A model generated the notes under the pieces. The model did not search any database. It was not told the origin of the DNA and worked only from the letters and a program-made list of their open reading frames with translations. A program made the position numbers and the translations under genes. A DNA stretch of 43,838 bases from Elusimicrobia bacterium GWD2_63_28 (GTDB lineage Bacteria; Elusimicrobiota; Elusimicrobia; Elusimicrobiales; UBA9959). Position 1 is the first letter of the stretch, and every line of letters begins with the position of its first letter. The DNA lies in NCBI GenBank assembly GCA_001799895.1, contig MGUI01000030.1:1-43838 (forward strand), written 5' to 3'. Positions 30,245 through 39,147 of this stretch are shown in pieces.

Positions 30245-31876
30245 TTACGGCGTCAGTTTTGTCCTGGTGTCCGTGGTCGTGATGGCCGGCCTTGTGATGA
30301 TCGGGCTCGTGATGGTCGGCGTCACTATTGTCGTGACCGGAACGGCGGTCTTTGTGGGCAGCGTCGTGTAGGACGTGCCCGTGTCTCCGGATGAGGTCGC
30401 GGCCAGCCTGGTGATAAGGCTCATCTTCAGGGTGGTCTGGAACTCGGCGTCAGAGGAGGAGGTTTTCGCGGCGGACTGCACCAGGGTGCGCAGTTCCGGG
30501 GAGCTGATGGCGCCGTTGTTGCCGCTCTCGGCCAGCCGGTCCTGCAGCTTGGTGACTATTTTGTCTATGCTCTTGTCCTGCGGCGAGGCGGGCCTGGAAA
30601 AATCCGTGCCAGCGCCGGGCTTGAAGAGGTCCCCGCCCGCCGCGCCTGATTTAGTCCTGCTGCCGGAGCCGGAGCCCGAGTCGCCTGCACTCCCGGATTT
30701 GGGCTTGCCGCCTGAACCAGAGCCCGAACTCCCGGCGGCCCCGGATTTGAGCCTGTCGCCTAAACCGGAACCCGGCCCGCCGCCATGGCCGCCCAGGCCG
30801 GATCCTCCGGCCCCTGGCCTGCCCTTGCCGCCCAAGCCGTGCCCCAGGCCGCCAGTCCCGCCGTATCTGCCCTTGCCGTGGCCGGTCCCGCCCCCGTCCG
30901 AGTCGCTGCTTTTGGCCTCTCCCGCTTCGGTCGATTTTGCCCCGTACTTCGAATAGGTGCTGTATTCGCCGGAGGCTTTACCTTTGCCCCCGCCGTCCCT
31001 GTTGTCCGGCCCCTGGCCGTCCTTTTCGTTCTGGCCGCGTTTGCCCTGGGCGGACCTGTCGTAGCCGCCGTCCTGGCCCTTTTCTTTTTTCCGGGAGGTT
31101 TCCTCTGTGCCGTCTGAGTTCTTGGGCCCGCTCCTGCCGCTGAAATTCTCTTTCCGCTCTTCCTCGCGCTGACGCTCGTCCAGCGGTTTATAGCTTTTCT
31201 CCAGGGCGCCCAGTTTTTTACGGATGCCTATCATCTCCGCGCTCCTGTACCTGGAGGCCGGGCTCTGGGCCAGCGACATGGCTTCCATCTCTTGTTTGAC
31301 CATCACTTCGTGGCGCGGGATCACCACGATACCTGCGCCGACGGGGTTGCCGCTCTCGTCGAGGCTGGTCACCATGACCTCGCCCTCTTCATAGACGTTC
31401 ACGTGGGTCTCTTCCAGGGCCGCGTCGTAGGCGATAGAAAATTCGGTGCCGCGTACCGCCGCCACGGCGGTCTGCGTGCGGATCTCCATCTTTTCCCTGC
31501 GCTTCTTCAAGCCGGTGACTTTGGCCGCGAACCGGCCGGCCTCCAGGAAAAAAAAGGCGTTATTGCGCTGCAGTCTTTTGATCAGGAAAACAGTGGACGC
31601 GTTCAGCGTTATTACTCCCCTGTTGTCCAGGCTTATGTCCGCCGTGGACTTCTTGCCGGTCCTGACCGTGTCCCCGGTCTTGAGCGGGACCTTCCCTTTT
31701 GCCGGGACCCAGTTCCTGGCGCCGGCCGGCTTAATGAAAACGCTACCGCTGATATTGTAGGCCCGCGAGTCCCATTGGGGGCCGCCGGCTTTTGCCGCCG
31801 GTTCCTTGGCTGCCGAAGGCGCGAGCGCCCCCAGGGTAATGGCGAATAGCGCCGCGGCTAGTTTAATGGCTTTCAT
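30245..31876 (-). CDS. secreted FecR-domain protein with Gly-rich linker
   Basis: A 543-aa protein with a signal peptide (MKAIKLAAALFAITLGALAPSAA). A FecR-like domain follows (about 35-190) with PLKTGDTVRTGKKSTADI, ITLNASTVFLI, FFFLEAGRFAAKV and TAVAAVRGTEFSIAYD. Next come a charged K/E/R/D-rich stretch (about 215-325), a Gly/Ser-rich linker with repeats ending KSGAAG or KSGSAG (about 325-430), a short helical part and a Thr/Pro/Ile-rich tail. Like the FecR protein at 12022 it has no cytoplasmic anti-sigma part and no nearby sigma factor or TonB receptor. The ATG at 31876 follows AGGA; a longer frame (to 31930) lacks a signal-peptide start. A strong promoter lies at 31922-31949. Confidence 0.83.
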   Translation of the reverse strand: MKAIKLAAALFAITLGALAPSAAKEPAAKAGGPQWDSRAYNISGSVFIKPAGARNWVPAKGKVPLKTGDTVRTGKKSTADISLDNRGVITLNASTVFLIKRLQRNNAFFFLEAGRFAAKVTGLKKRREKMEIRTQTAVAAVRGTEFSIAYDAALEETHVNVYEEGEVMVTSLDESGNPVGAGIVVIPRHEVMVKQEMEAMSLAQSPASRYRSAEMIGIRKKLGALEKSYKPLDERQREEERKENFSGRSGPKNSDGTEETSRKKEKGQDGGYDRSAQGKRGQNEKDGQGPDNRDGGGKGKASGEYSTYSKYGAKSTEAGEAKSSDSDGGGTGHGKGRYGGTGGLGHGLGGKGRPGAGGSGLGGHGGGPGSGLGDRLKSGAAGSSGSGSGGKPKSGSAGDSGSGSGSRTKSGAAGGDLFKPGAGTDFSRPASPQDKSIDKIVTKLQDRLAESGNNGAISSPELRTLVQSAAKTSSSDAEFQTTLKMSLITRLAATSSGDTGTSYTTLPTKTAVPVTTIVTPTITSPIITRPAITTTDTRTKLTP

Positions 31877-31921
31877 TTTCCTGCCCGGTTGGTTTGTGCG
31901 AGATATATTAGGTATAGGGAT

Positions 31922-31949
31922 ATTATACAAGCCCTGCGGGGGATTTCAA
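31922..31949 (-). promoter_or_regulatory. sigma-70 promoter of the second FecR-domain gene
   Basis: Minus strand TTGAAA (31949-31944), a 16-bp spacer and a perfect TATAAT (31927-31922). The predicted start near 31915 leaves about 39 nt before the ATG. Confidence 0.75.
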
Positions 31950-31976
31950 GGGGAGTTTTGCCGGCCCCGCAGGCGG

Positions 31977-33401
31977 CTACCTGGAGGCCAGGATAAAGGA
32001 AAGCAGGAAAGCGGCGCTGACCACGTACATCAGGGGGTGCAGCTCGCCGAATTTGCGGCGGGCCAGCTTGATGGCGGTGTAGGTGATGAAGCCGAAGCCT
32101 ATGCCGTAGCTGATATTGTAGGTGAACGGTATGCCTATCATGGTCAGGAAGGCGGGCAGGGCCTCGTCTATGTGGTCCCAGTCTATCTCGCGCACGGTCT
32201 TCATCAGCAGCGAGCCCACGATGATCAGCGCGCCGGCCGTGATGGGGTAGACGAAGTAGTCGCCGCAGCCGGGCGGGATGACGTCGGCCGGGGGCGTGAA
32301 GCCGCTGTTGGTCAGCAGGCAGTACTGCTTGGCGTTAGGCAGGCGGTAGCCGCCGCCTATCATCTGTATCAGCGGCGAGAAGAAGGCGCAGAGGCCGAAC
32401 AGCAGCCCGGTTATCACGGCGGAAAGACCGGTGCGGCCGCCCTCGGCCACGCCGGCCGCGGACTCCACGTAGGTGGTGATGGAACTGGCGCCGAAAAGCC
32501 CGCCCGTCACCGCCGCGCCGGAGTCCACCAGCAGGATCTTCTGTATGTCCCGCACGGTGCCGTCGGGGTTGACGAAGCCGGCCTGCTCGCCCACGGCCAC
32601 CACGGTGCCCATCGTGTCGAAGAAGTCAGTGAGCATGATGGCGAAGATGGTGAAGCCCAGCGCCGGGGTGAGCGCGTGCAGGAGCGCCATCTGCCCGTTC
32701 ACTTGCTGGAAGGGGGCGAAGAAGGTGACGAAGCTGGGCGCGCCCAGCGCCGACTGCGGCACCGCGGTGACGCCCAGCAGCAGCGCCGCGGCCGTGGCGG
32801 TAACGATGCCCCAGAGTATGTCGCCCTTCACCCTGGCGGCCATGAAGAAGGCGGTAGAGAAAAAGCCGATGAGGGTGACCCAGACATAGGGCTGCGAGAA
32901 GTCGCCCAGCGAGACCAGCGTGATGGGGGCCGGCCTTATGATGCCGCCCTCGTTGAGGCCGATCAGGGTGATGAAAAGGCCTATGCCCACGCCGATGGCG
33001 CGCTTGAGGTTGAGCGGGATGGCGTTCATTACCGCCTCGCGGAAGCCGGTGACTACGAGGCCGAAGATCAGCAGGCCTTCGACGAAGATGACCGACATGC
33101 CCACCTGCCACGGCACATTGGCCTGCTGGAAGCCTATGACGGAGAAGGTCAGCACGGCGTTGATGCCCATGCCCGAGGCCAGGGCCAGCGGCCTGTTGGC
33201 GATGAGGCCCATCAGGACGCTCATGATGGCCGCGCCGAGGGCCGTGGCGGTGACAGCGCCCGCGAAGGGCACGCCGGCGGCGGAGAGGATGCCGGGGTTC
33301 ACGAAAATGATGTAGGCCATGGTCAGGAAAGTGGTGGCCCCGGACAGCAGCTCGGTCTTCAGGTCGGTGCCGCGCTCCGCGAATTTAAAATATTTTTCCA
33401 T
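31977..33401 (-). CDS. NCS2-family purine permease (AzgA-like)
   Basis: A 474-aa inner-membrane protein with about 12-14 hydrophobic helices. Hallmarks of the AzgA branch of nucleobase:proton symporters are clear: the N-terminal GATTFLTMAYIIFVNPGILS, ASGMGINAVLTFSV (about 76-89), the substrate-site region TDFFDTMGTVVAVGEQAG (about 262-279) and GASSITTYVESAAGVAEGG (about 304-322). The likely substrates are adenine, guanine or hypoxanthine; the exact one cannot be told. The gene precedes the second FecR-domain gene on the same strand by 100 nt, but that gene has its own promoter. There is no Shine-Dalgarno; TAAAAT lies about 20 nt before the ATG. Confidence 0.92.
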   Translation of the reverse strand: MEKYFKFAERGTDLKTELLSGATTFLTMAYIIFVNPGILSAAGVPFAGAVTATALGAAIMSVLMGLIANRPLALASGMGINAVLTFSVIGFQQANVPWQVGMSVIFVEGLLIFGLVVTGFREAVMNAIPLNLKRAIGVGIGLFITLIGLNEGGIIRPAPITLVSLGDFSQPYVWVTLIGFFSTAFFMAARVKGDILWGIVTATAAALLLGVTAVPQSALGAPSFVTFFAPFQQVNGQMALLHALTPALGFTIFAIMLTDFFDTMGTVVAVGEQAGFVNPDGTVRDIQKILLVDSGAAVTGGLFGASSITTYVESAAGVAEGGRTGLSAVITGLLFGLCAFFSPLIQMIGGGYRLPNAKQYCLLTNSGFTPPADVIPPGCGDYFVYPITAGALIIVGSLLMKTVREIDWDHIDEALPAFLTMIGIPFTYNISYGIGFGFITYTAIKLARRKFGELHPLMYVVSAAFLLSFILASR

Positions 33402-33425
33402 AAATGTAATTTAGCATTTTATCCC

Positions 33426-33606
33426 GAAATCCTGCCTTGCAGGATTTCCCCGCGAAGCGGGCCGAGGGCCAAGCGCTATGCGCGCAGTGCCCGAGGGGGT
33501 GGCCGCCGGATGCGCATAGCGCTTGATGCGGCACAGCCATAGGCTAGTATGCCGCGCCCTCCGGCGCCATCGCTATGCGATGGGGAAACTTCATCAGAAG
33601 TTTCCC
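33426..33606. other. cluster of five perfect hairpins in a divergent intergenic region
   Basis: Within 181 nt: a 10-bp stem GAAATCCTGC/GCAGGATTTC (33426-33448); CCCGC-GAA-GCGGG (33449-33461); a 13-bp inverted repeat AAGCGCTATGCGC/GCGCATAGCGCTT (33471-33483 and 33512-33524); CATCGC-TAT-GCGATG (33568-33582); and a 10-bp stem GGGAAACTTC-ATCA-GAAGTTTCCC (33583-33606). None has a proper U-tract. It could be a structured leader RNA, a small RNA or a nest of palindromic repeats. The remaining part of the gap (33607-33696) shows no further feature. Confidence 0.6.
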
Positions 33607-33696
33607 GGCGCAGAGAACGAATAACTTGGCGGCAGTTTGCCGGGCCTGGCCAAAGTCTTTTCCCGCCGCGCCGCGGGTATTTTATAGAATTGACCC

Positions 33697-35448
33697 ATGG
33701 ACCGCGACAGGATACTGGACATTCTCGGCTGGGGGGCTTTCGCCTTCGCCTGCACCGTCTTCCTGCTGCCCGTCGTGAACCCGGACATCTACTGGCATTT
33801 GTCGGCCGGCAAGTACACGCTGGCGCATTACGGCCCGCCGCGAGCCGACTTCCTCTCCTGGCCGCTCTACGGGACCGAATGGGTGGATTTCGAATGGCTG
33901 CCGCAGGTCTTCTATTACCTGCTGCACGAGGCCGGCGGCTTCCGCGCGCTGCAGGTCTTCAAGGCGCTGCTGCTGGTCTCGACGCTGCTGTTGTTCCGCT
34001 CCACGGCGCTGCTCTACGGCCGCCGCGCCGCGCTGCCGCTGCTGCTGCCCTTCTTCGCCGCGGGCCTGATGTCCAACTGCGACCTGCGGCCCGAGAACTT
34101 CACCCTGCTGCTGTTCGCCGTCACCCTTTATTTCCTGGAGAAGAGCCGGCTATCGCCCGCCCCGCCCGCGCCCCGCTACGCCGCGGTGTTCGCCTTCTTC
34201 GCGCTGTGGACCAATTTGCACGCCGGCTACCTCTACGGCCTGGCCCTGGTCGGCCTCTACGCCGCCGGCGAGTTCTTCACCGAGCAGCTGCCGTATATCT
34301 ACGGCAAGGCCCCGTTCGCGCGGCCGGCCCGCAGCCTGGCCTACCTCAAGGTTTTTGCCGCCGGCCTGGCTGCCAGCTTCGTCAACCCTTACGGCTGGAA
34401 GATCTACGCCGTCATCGCCAATCACCAGAAGCACATTGCCACGCTGCAGGCGCACATACAGGAATGGGGCACCTTCGACCTGACGAACCCCTACCAGTGG
34501 CCCTACGTGCTGGCGCTGGCCGGCGCGCTGGGCAGCTTCGCTTATTTCACGCTGCGCCGCCGCTACACCGTGTACTCTCACTTCGCCGCGCTGCTGTTCT
34601 TCGCCTGGGCCTCGGCCAACCACTCCCGCCATATCCCCTTCTTTATCATGACCGGCCTGGCCTTCGCGCTGGCGCTGCCGTGGGAGGCGCCGGCCCCCGC
34701 CGCGCGCCGCCGCCTGCTTGCCCTGGCCGCCGCCGCCGCCGGGCTGCTGCTCTGGTTCTATACCGCCCTGGTCTGGACGCAGTACAGGGCGGCGCCCCGC
34801 GTCTACGGCTGGGGCTCCGACGGCCTGGCCGCCTTCCTGCGGGCGAACAAGGGCGAGCTGTCGGGGCTGAAGCTTTACAACCATTGGGGCTGGGGCGGCT
34901 GGCTGGGCTGGGAGCTGGCCCCGGACTACAGGCCTTTCATCGACGGCCGCTATCTTTTCCACGACAAGATCAACGAGGTGACCGGCCTGCGCGACAACGC
35001 CGCCAACTGGCCGCGCCTGATAGAGAAATACAAGTTCGACCTGATGCTGATAAAGCTCGACGAGCCGCAGGTGCCGGTGAAGCAGAGGCTGGCCGACGGC
35101 AGGGAAGAGATGTTCTGGCGGCCGGCCTACCTCTTCTACCTGCCGCGCCGGGACTGGGCGGTGATCTACTGGGATTCGACCGTGGCCGCGCTGGCGCGCC
35201 GCTCGGCGGTGCCGGCGGCCTGGCTGGCGGAGCGCGAGCTCCGCTACCTGCGCCCCGGAGACACGCCCAGCCTGCCGGGCCCGCTGCTGGCCGGCGAGGT
35301 GTCCCTGGCGGCCCTGCGCCGCGAGCGCGACATCTACCTGCGGGGCCACCTGGCCGGGCACGACAAGTCGGTAAACTCCGAGGTGGAGGCCTTCGTGGCG
35401 CAGCTCGAGGCGCTCTGCGCCCGCAAGGGGGCTAAATGCGCGAAATAA
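33697..35448 (+). CDS. polytopic membrane protein, GT-C glycosyltransferase-like
   Basis: A 583-aa protein with about 10-11 transmembrane helices in the first 370 residues and a soluble C-terminal part (about 375-583). The first outer loop has NPDIYWHLSAGKYTLAHYG and WVDFEWLPQVFYYLLHEAGG (about 28-82), a pattern shared by a widespread group of GT-C-like integral membrane proteins; GT-C enzymes use an acidic residue in this loop. GT-C enzymes transfer sugars from lipid-linked donors outside the membrane. Activity and substrate cannot be shown here. The end overlaps the MFS gene by 13 nt, so both are likely one operon. No clear Shine-Dalgarno is seen before the ATG at 33697. Confidence 0.72.
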   Translation: MDRDRILDILGWGAFAFACTVFLLPVVNPDIYWHLSAGKYTLAHYGPPRADFLSWPLYGTEWVDFEWLPQVFYYLLHEAGGFRALQVFKALLLVSTLLLFRSTALLYGRRAALPLLLPFFAAGLMSNCDLRPENFTLLLFAVTLYFLEKSRLSPAPPAPRYAAVFAFFALWTNLHAGYLYGLALVGLYAAGEFFTEQLPYIYGKAPFARPARSLAYLKVFAAGLAASFVNPYGWKIYAVIANHQKHIATLQAHIQEWGTFDLTNPYQWPYVLALAGALGSFAYFTLRRRYTVYSHFAALLFFAWASANHSRHIPFFIMTGLAFALALPWEAPAPAARRRLLALAAAAAGLLLWFYTALVWTQYRAAPRVYGWGSDGLAAFLRANKGELSGLKLYNHWGWGGWLGWELAPDYRPFIDGRYLFHDKINEVTGLRDNAANWPRLIEKYKFDLMLIKLDEPQVPVKQRLADGREEMFWRPAYLFYLPRRDWAVIYWDSTVAALARRSAVPAAWLAERELRYLRPGDTPSLPGPLLAGEVSLAALRRERDIYLRGHLAGHDKSVNSEVEAFVAQLEALCARKGAKCAK

Positions 35449-36668
35449 TTGGCGAGCTTAAGTCGCACCCGCTGGCCCTCTTCGCCGATTTCCGCCGGCT
35501 TTTCCTGGGGCGCGTCATTTCCGCCGTGGGCGACAAGTTCTTCTCCATCGCCATAGCCTGGTGGGTGCTGTCCGAGGCGGGGGACAAGTCCAAATTTCAC
35601 CTCGGGCTGATCATGGCTGTGAACGTGCTCCCGGTGGTGCTGTTCGGCCCGCTGCTGGGCACGCTCTCGGACAGGTCCAACAAGCGCGCCGTGATGCTGG
35701 GCGCCGACGCCGCCCGCGCCGGGCTGGTGCTGCTGCTCGGCCTGCTGCTGTGGAGCGGCCGCCTGAACCTGTACTGGCTCTACGCCATCTGCTTCCTGAT
35801 CTCGGGCTTCGGGCCGCTGTTCGAATCCGCCGTGGCGGCTTCCATCCTCAAGCTGACCTCCCCGGAAAAAATGCCGCAGGCCGTGGCGGCCGACGCCTCC
35901 GTGCTGCAGCTCTCCAATGTGGTGGGCTCGGCGCTGGGCAGCGTGCTGATGGCCGCGGCCGGGGTGGCCGGGGCGTTCATGTTCAACGCGGCGGGCTACG
36001 CCTCGTCGTTCGCGGCGGTCTGGGGGATAAAGACAAAACTGGACCCGGAAGAGAGGACGGAGAGCTCCTTTATAGCGGAGTTCAAAGAGGGCCTCGCCTA
36101 CACTTTCGGCAACAGGCCGCTGCTCTCGCTGATCCTCACCTTCGCGGCTTTCAACTTCTTCGTCTCGCCGATACTGATCCTGATCCCGATGATAGTGAAG
36201 TTCAAGCTGGCCGCGTCGGTGACCTGGCTGGCCATCTTCGAGACCTTCTTCGCCGGCGGCTCGGCCGCGCTGGCGGCCTACCTGAGTTTCAGGGAGGCGC
36301 GCGGCAGCATTTACCGCTGGCTGTTCGCCTCGGTGCTGCTGGTGGGATTGAGCTTCGGGGGGCTTTACTTCGCAACGGATAAGTACCTGATCTGCGGCGT
36401 CCTGTTCCTGGGCGGGGCGGCGCTGGGGGGCGGCAATACGCTGGCCATCACGCTGTTCCAGTCCACGGTGCCCGACGAGATGAAGGGGCGCTTCTTCTCC
36501 GTGCTGACCACGCTGGCCTACGCGGTGATGCCGCTGGCCTTCATGACCAACGGCCTGCTGGCCGAAAAGTTTTCAGTGAATTTCTGCCTGGCCATGAACG
36601 GCGCCGCTACGCTGGCGCTTTCTTTCGTGGTCCTGCTGGTGCCGCGGATAAAATCAGAAAAAGCCTGA
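35436..36668 (+). CDS. MFS transporter (EntS/MFS_3-like)
   Basis: A 410-aa inner-membrane protein with 12 predicted helices. After helix 2 comes the MFS loop signature GPLLGTLSDRSNKRAVMLGAD (about 71-91), the typical G-x-L-x-D-R-x-x-R/K-R pattern. A longer cytoplasmic loop at about 195-225 separates the two halves. The N-terminus (LFADFRRLFLGRVISAVGDKFFSIAIAWWVL) is like the EntS/MFS_3 group of exporters. The substrate is unknown. The start overlaps the upstream GT-C-like gene by 13 nt, so the product may export what that enzyme helps make, which is inference. It stops only 2 nt from the stop of the convergent gene, with no terminator between. Confidence 0.85.
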   Translation: MREIIGELKSHPLALFADFRRLFLGRVISAVGDKFFSIAIAWWVLSEAGDKSKFHLGLIMAVNVLPVVLFGPLLGTLSDRSNKRAVMLGADAARAGLVLLLGLLLWSGRLNLYWLYAICFLISGFGPLFESAVAASILKLTSPEKMPQAVAADASVLQLSNVVGSALGSVLMAAAGVAGAFMFNAAGYASSFAAVWGIKTKLDPEERTESSFIAEFKEGLAYTFGNRPLLSLILTFAAFNFFVSPILILIPMIVKFKLAASVTWLAIFETFFAGGSAALAAYLSFREARGSIYRWLFASVLLVGLSFGGLYFATDKYLICGVLFLGGAALGGGNTLAITLFQSTVPDEMKGRFFSVLTTLAYAVMPLAFMTNGLLAEKFSVNFCLAMNGAATLALSFVVLLVPRIKSEKA

Positions 36669-36670
36669 CC

Positions 36671-37426
36671 TTAAGCCGGGTTCGGGATGTCTATGAACTC
36701 GGTCTTCACGCCGAACTTCTTCTCCAATACGCCGGCGAGCGCCATTACTCCCGGCTTCTCGCTGTTGTAGTGCCCGGCGGCTATGAAGTTGGCCCGGCTC
36801 TCGCGGGCGTATTCCTGCGTCTGCTCCCGGACTTCCCCGGTGAGATAGAGGTCCAGCCCGGCCTCCACGGCCTGGCTGAACATGTCCGCCGCGCCGCCGC
36901 TGACAACTCCTACCGTCCTTATCTTTTCCCCGCCGAAACGGAAGCAGAGCGGCTCGGCGTCGAGCTTTATGGCCAGCGCGGCGGCTATGTCGCCGATGGA
37001 CGCGGCCTTCGGCAGGGTTCCGCTGAAGCCGATGGTCTCGCCGCCGTAGGTGCCGAACGGCCTTATTTTTTTCGCGCCGAGCAGGGCCAGCAGGCGGGCG
37101 TTATTGCCGACTACGGGGTGCTTGTCGAGCGGCAAATGCCAGGCGCAGAGCGAGAGGTTTGAAGTGAACAGCGTCTCCAGCTTGCGCTTGAGCGGGCCGG
37201 CGAAGCGCTCGGACTGGCCCCACAGCAGGCCGTGGTGGACTATCAGCAGGTCCGCGCCGCAGGCGGCCGCGCGCTTTATGCATTCCAGCGAGGCGGAGAC
37301 GCCGAAGGCGATCTTCCTTACGGAGGTCTTGCCCTCGGCCTGCAGGCCGTTCTGGGAATTGTCCTTGATATTTTTCGAATCCAGGTAGGAATCCACGAAT
37401 GAAACTATTTTGTCCCTGTCAGCCAT
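36671..37426 (-). CDS. Nif3-like dinuclear metal-centre protein
   Basis: A 251-aa protein of the Nif3/YbgI/DUF34 family, which forms hexameric toroids with a two-metal site. Metal ligands seen: H64-H65 (LLIVHHGLLW), D101 (WHLPLDKHP), H219 and E223 (AAGHYNSEKPG). The N-terminal pattern DNSQNGLQAEG (about 22-32) is also typical. Biochemical function of the family is debated (GTP cyclohydrolase I-type FolE2-like and other roles have been proposed). The ATG at 37426 has GGAGGGG upstream. It is the last gene of the minus-strand operon, 26 nt after the GH57-like gene. Confidence 0.9.
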   Translation of the reverse strand: MADRDKIVSFVDSYLDSKNIKDNSQNGLQAEGKTSVRKIAFGVSASLECIKRAAACGADLLIVHHGLLWGQSERFAGPLKRKLETLFTSNLSLCAWHLPLDKHPVVGNNARLLALLGAKKIRPFGTYGGETIGFSGTLPKAASIGDIAAALAIKLDAEPLCFRFGGEKIRTVGVVSGGAADMFSQAVEAGLDLYLTGEVREQTQEYARESRANFIAAGHYNSEKPGVMALAGVLEKKFGVKTEFIDIPNPA

Positions 37427-37452
37427 AACCCCTCCAGTAGAGATGTGGAAAA

Positions 37453-39147
37453 TTATTTCAGGCCGGGGCGGACGGCGTAGATATAGCCGTTGGTTATTTC
37501 CTCGGCGATATAATCCGCTATGAAATAGCCGCCGCCTTCCTTGGGCGCCAGCAGCAGCGCCGCGTAGCTCCACAGCGCCGGGCTGCCCTTGAGGGCCGAA
37601 GCCGGCACCCGCACCTTTATCCGCCCGCCCTCGGAGCTCGCCTTGAAAGAGCCGGCCTTTACCGGACCCTTCGGCGTGATCTTGTGCAGCGAGGCCCCGT
37701 CGGGATTTACTTCCAGCGCGTATTCCCAGGCGTTCTCCGGGAAGAGGCGGAGCGGACGGCCCTGCAGCGGCTTGGTGATGCCGGCGCGCGGGCGGTGGTT
37801 CACGTCGATATAAAGGTCCAGGCGTATGTGGCTGAAGCCCGAGGCGCCCTTGAGGGCGTTGTCCAGCGCCAGCGGCGCGAACTCGAAAAGAATGCCTTCT
37901 GCGTCGGCCGCCACTTTCAGCCCGTCCAGTTTCCAGATCTTGAGCGGGTCGGCGGTCTCGGGCAAATGAGGGGTAGCGGCGGGGGGCTGCGCGGCCCTGG
38001 AAATGTTCTTAAGCTCGAAGCCGCCGGGCAGCCGCGTGACCTTGAGCTTTTCCGACTGGGCTGTAGAGGCCGCCGCGTCGGCCAGGCTCGAGGCGGCCCA
38101 GGCCGGGAGTGTTCTGCGCATGAGCCGGTACACGTTGCCGAGGGCGCTGCGCACCTCTATCTCCGCCTCGCTGGCCGCTTCCGGGTCGGGAGAGGCCAGG
38201 GCCAGCAGCTTGCGGCCCTCTTCGGCCGTGAAATACCCGTCGAAGGCCGGCGCGGCCTGGGCGTAGTTGCCCTGCGCGGCGTTGAGGTGCAGCATCAGGT
38301 CGGCCCGCGTCTGCGCCAGCGCGGCCAGCGCGCCGGCCTGCGCGGGCGTGGAGGCCCAGGCAGTGTAATCCCCGCTCCAGGGCGAGGCCGCCGCGGAGAT
38401 CTCCGCCGGGGAGGCGGGGGTGGAAACCGCGAGCTGCAGCGCTTCGGAAACCGTCAGCCTTCTCTGGGGGGCCGAGGCGCCCAGTTCGGCCGCCAGCAGG
38501 GCGCGCAGTGCAGCGGGGTCCTGCGCCGAGGTCTCGTCGAAAAGCAGGAAGGAGGGGCCGGGGGCCGCGGCGGCGGCGGTGGAGTACCTCACGAAAGGGA
38601 CGGCGTAGACGCCGCCGCTCTCCAGGACGGCGGCCGCCGTGGAGGCGAGCGGCCCGCAGGCCAGCCATTTAACGCCCAGCGCCCGGGCCAGGGGAAAATA
38701 ATCCGCGGCCAGGCCCCCGGGCGGGGAAACCAGGCCGGGAGGATTTTTTTTAAGGGCTTTCACGGCGGCGTCCCGGGCCAGGCCGAGGCGCAGCGCCAGG
38801 AAATACTGGTCGGTGTGCAGCGACTCCGTGGAGGGCTTGCCCTCCCACCGCACTTCTTCCGCCGCCGGGTAATACAGCAGCGGCAGCACGGGGTCCCCGG
38901 CCGGGCGCAGGGCCAGCTCCAGCCGGCCTTCTTTCTCGAGTTTTTTTATGCGCTCCTGCAGGCTTTTGGGGAGGGAGGGGAAAGCGGCGGTGAGGCGCAA
39001 ATCCTTGCCGGCCTCCAGCGCGCCAATGATCTCTTCAGCGCCGGTTTCGGAGGCGGGGACCCACAGCAGGGCCTGCTGCGCGCGCGCCGCGGGAGGCAGC
39101 AGCAGGGCCGCCGCGAGCGCCAGGAAGAGCTTTTTGTTCCGCATCAT
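37453..39147 (-). CDS. secreted GH57-like protein with glucodextranase-C-like domain, probably without the usual catalytic motif
   Basis: A 564-aa protein with a signal peptide (KKLFLALAAALLLPPAARA). The middle (about 20-370) follows the GH57 plan: the segment before the third barrel part reads GLVSPPGGLAADYFPLARALGVKWLACG where GH57 enzymes have a WPSEG-type motif with the nucleophile Glu, which is absent here. A later stretch (HLNAAQGN...FDGYFTAEEG...NVYRLM) matches the GH57 helical end. The last 170 residues (GFSHIRLDLYIDVNHRPRAG...) look like the C-terminal domain of glucodextranases. I infer a non-catalytic alpha-glucan-binding protein. The start overlaps the previous stop as ATGA (39144-39147). 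Confidence 0.65.
   Translation of the reverse strand: MMRNKKLFLALAAALLLPPAARAQQALLWVPASETGAEEIIGALEAGKDLRLTAAFPSLPKSLQERIKKLEKEGRLELALRPAGDPVLPLLYYPAAEEVRWEGKPSTESLHTDQYFLALRLGLARDAAVKALKKNPPGLVSPPGGLAADYFPLARALGVKWLACGPLASTAAAVLESGGVYAVPFVRYSTAAAAAPGPSFLLFDETSAQDPAALRALLAAELGASAPQRRLTVSEALQLAVSTPASPAEISAAASPWSGDYTAWASTPAQAGALAALAQTRADLMLHLNAAQGNYAQAAPAFDGYFTAEEGRKLLALASPDPEAASEAEIEVRSALGNVYRLMRRTLPAWAASSLADAAASTAQSEKLKVTRLPGGFELKNISRAAQPPAATPHLPETADPLKIWKLDGLKVAADAEGILFEFAPLALDNALKGASGFSHIRLDLYIDVNHRPRAGITKPLQGRPLRLFPENAWEYALEVNPDGASLHKITPKGPVKAGSFKASSEGGRIKVRVPASALKGSPALWSYAALLLAPKEGGGYFIADYIAEEITNGYIYAVRPGLK

Noticed and set aside
31806..33542. 578-residue plus-strand open frame opposite the purine permease
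   Set aside because: The minus frame has unmistakable NCS2 permease motifs; the plus frame is an antisense shadow.
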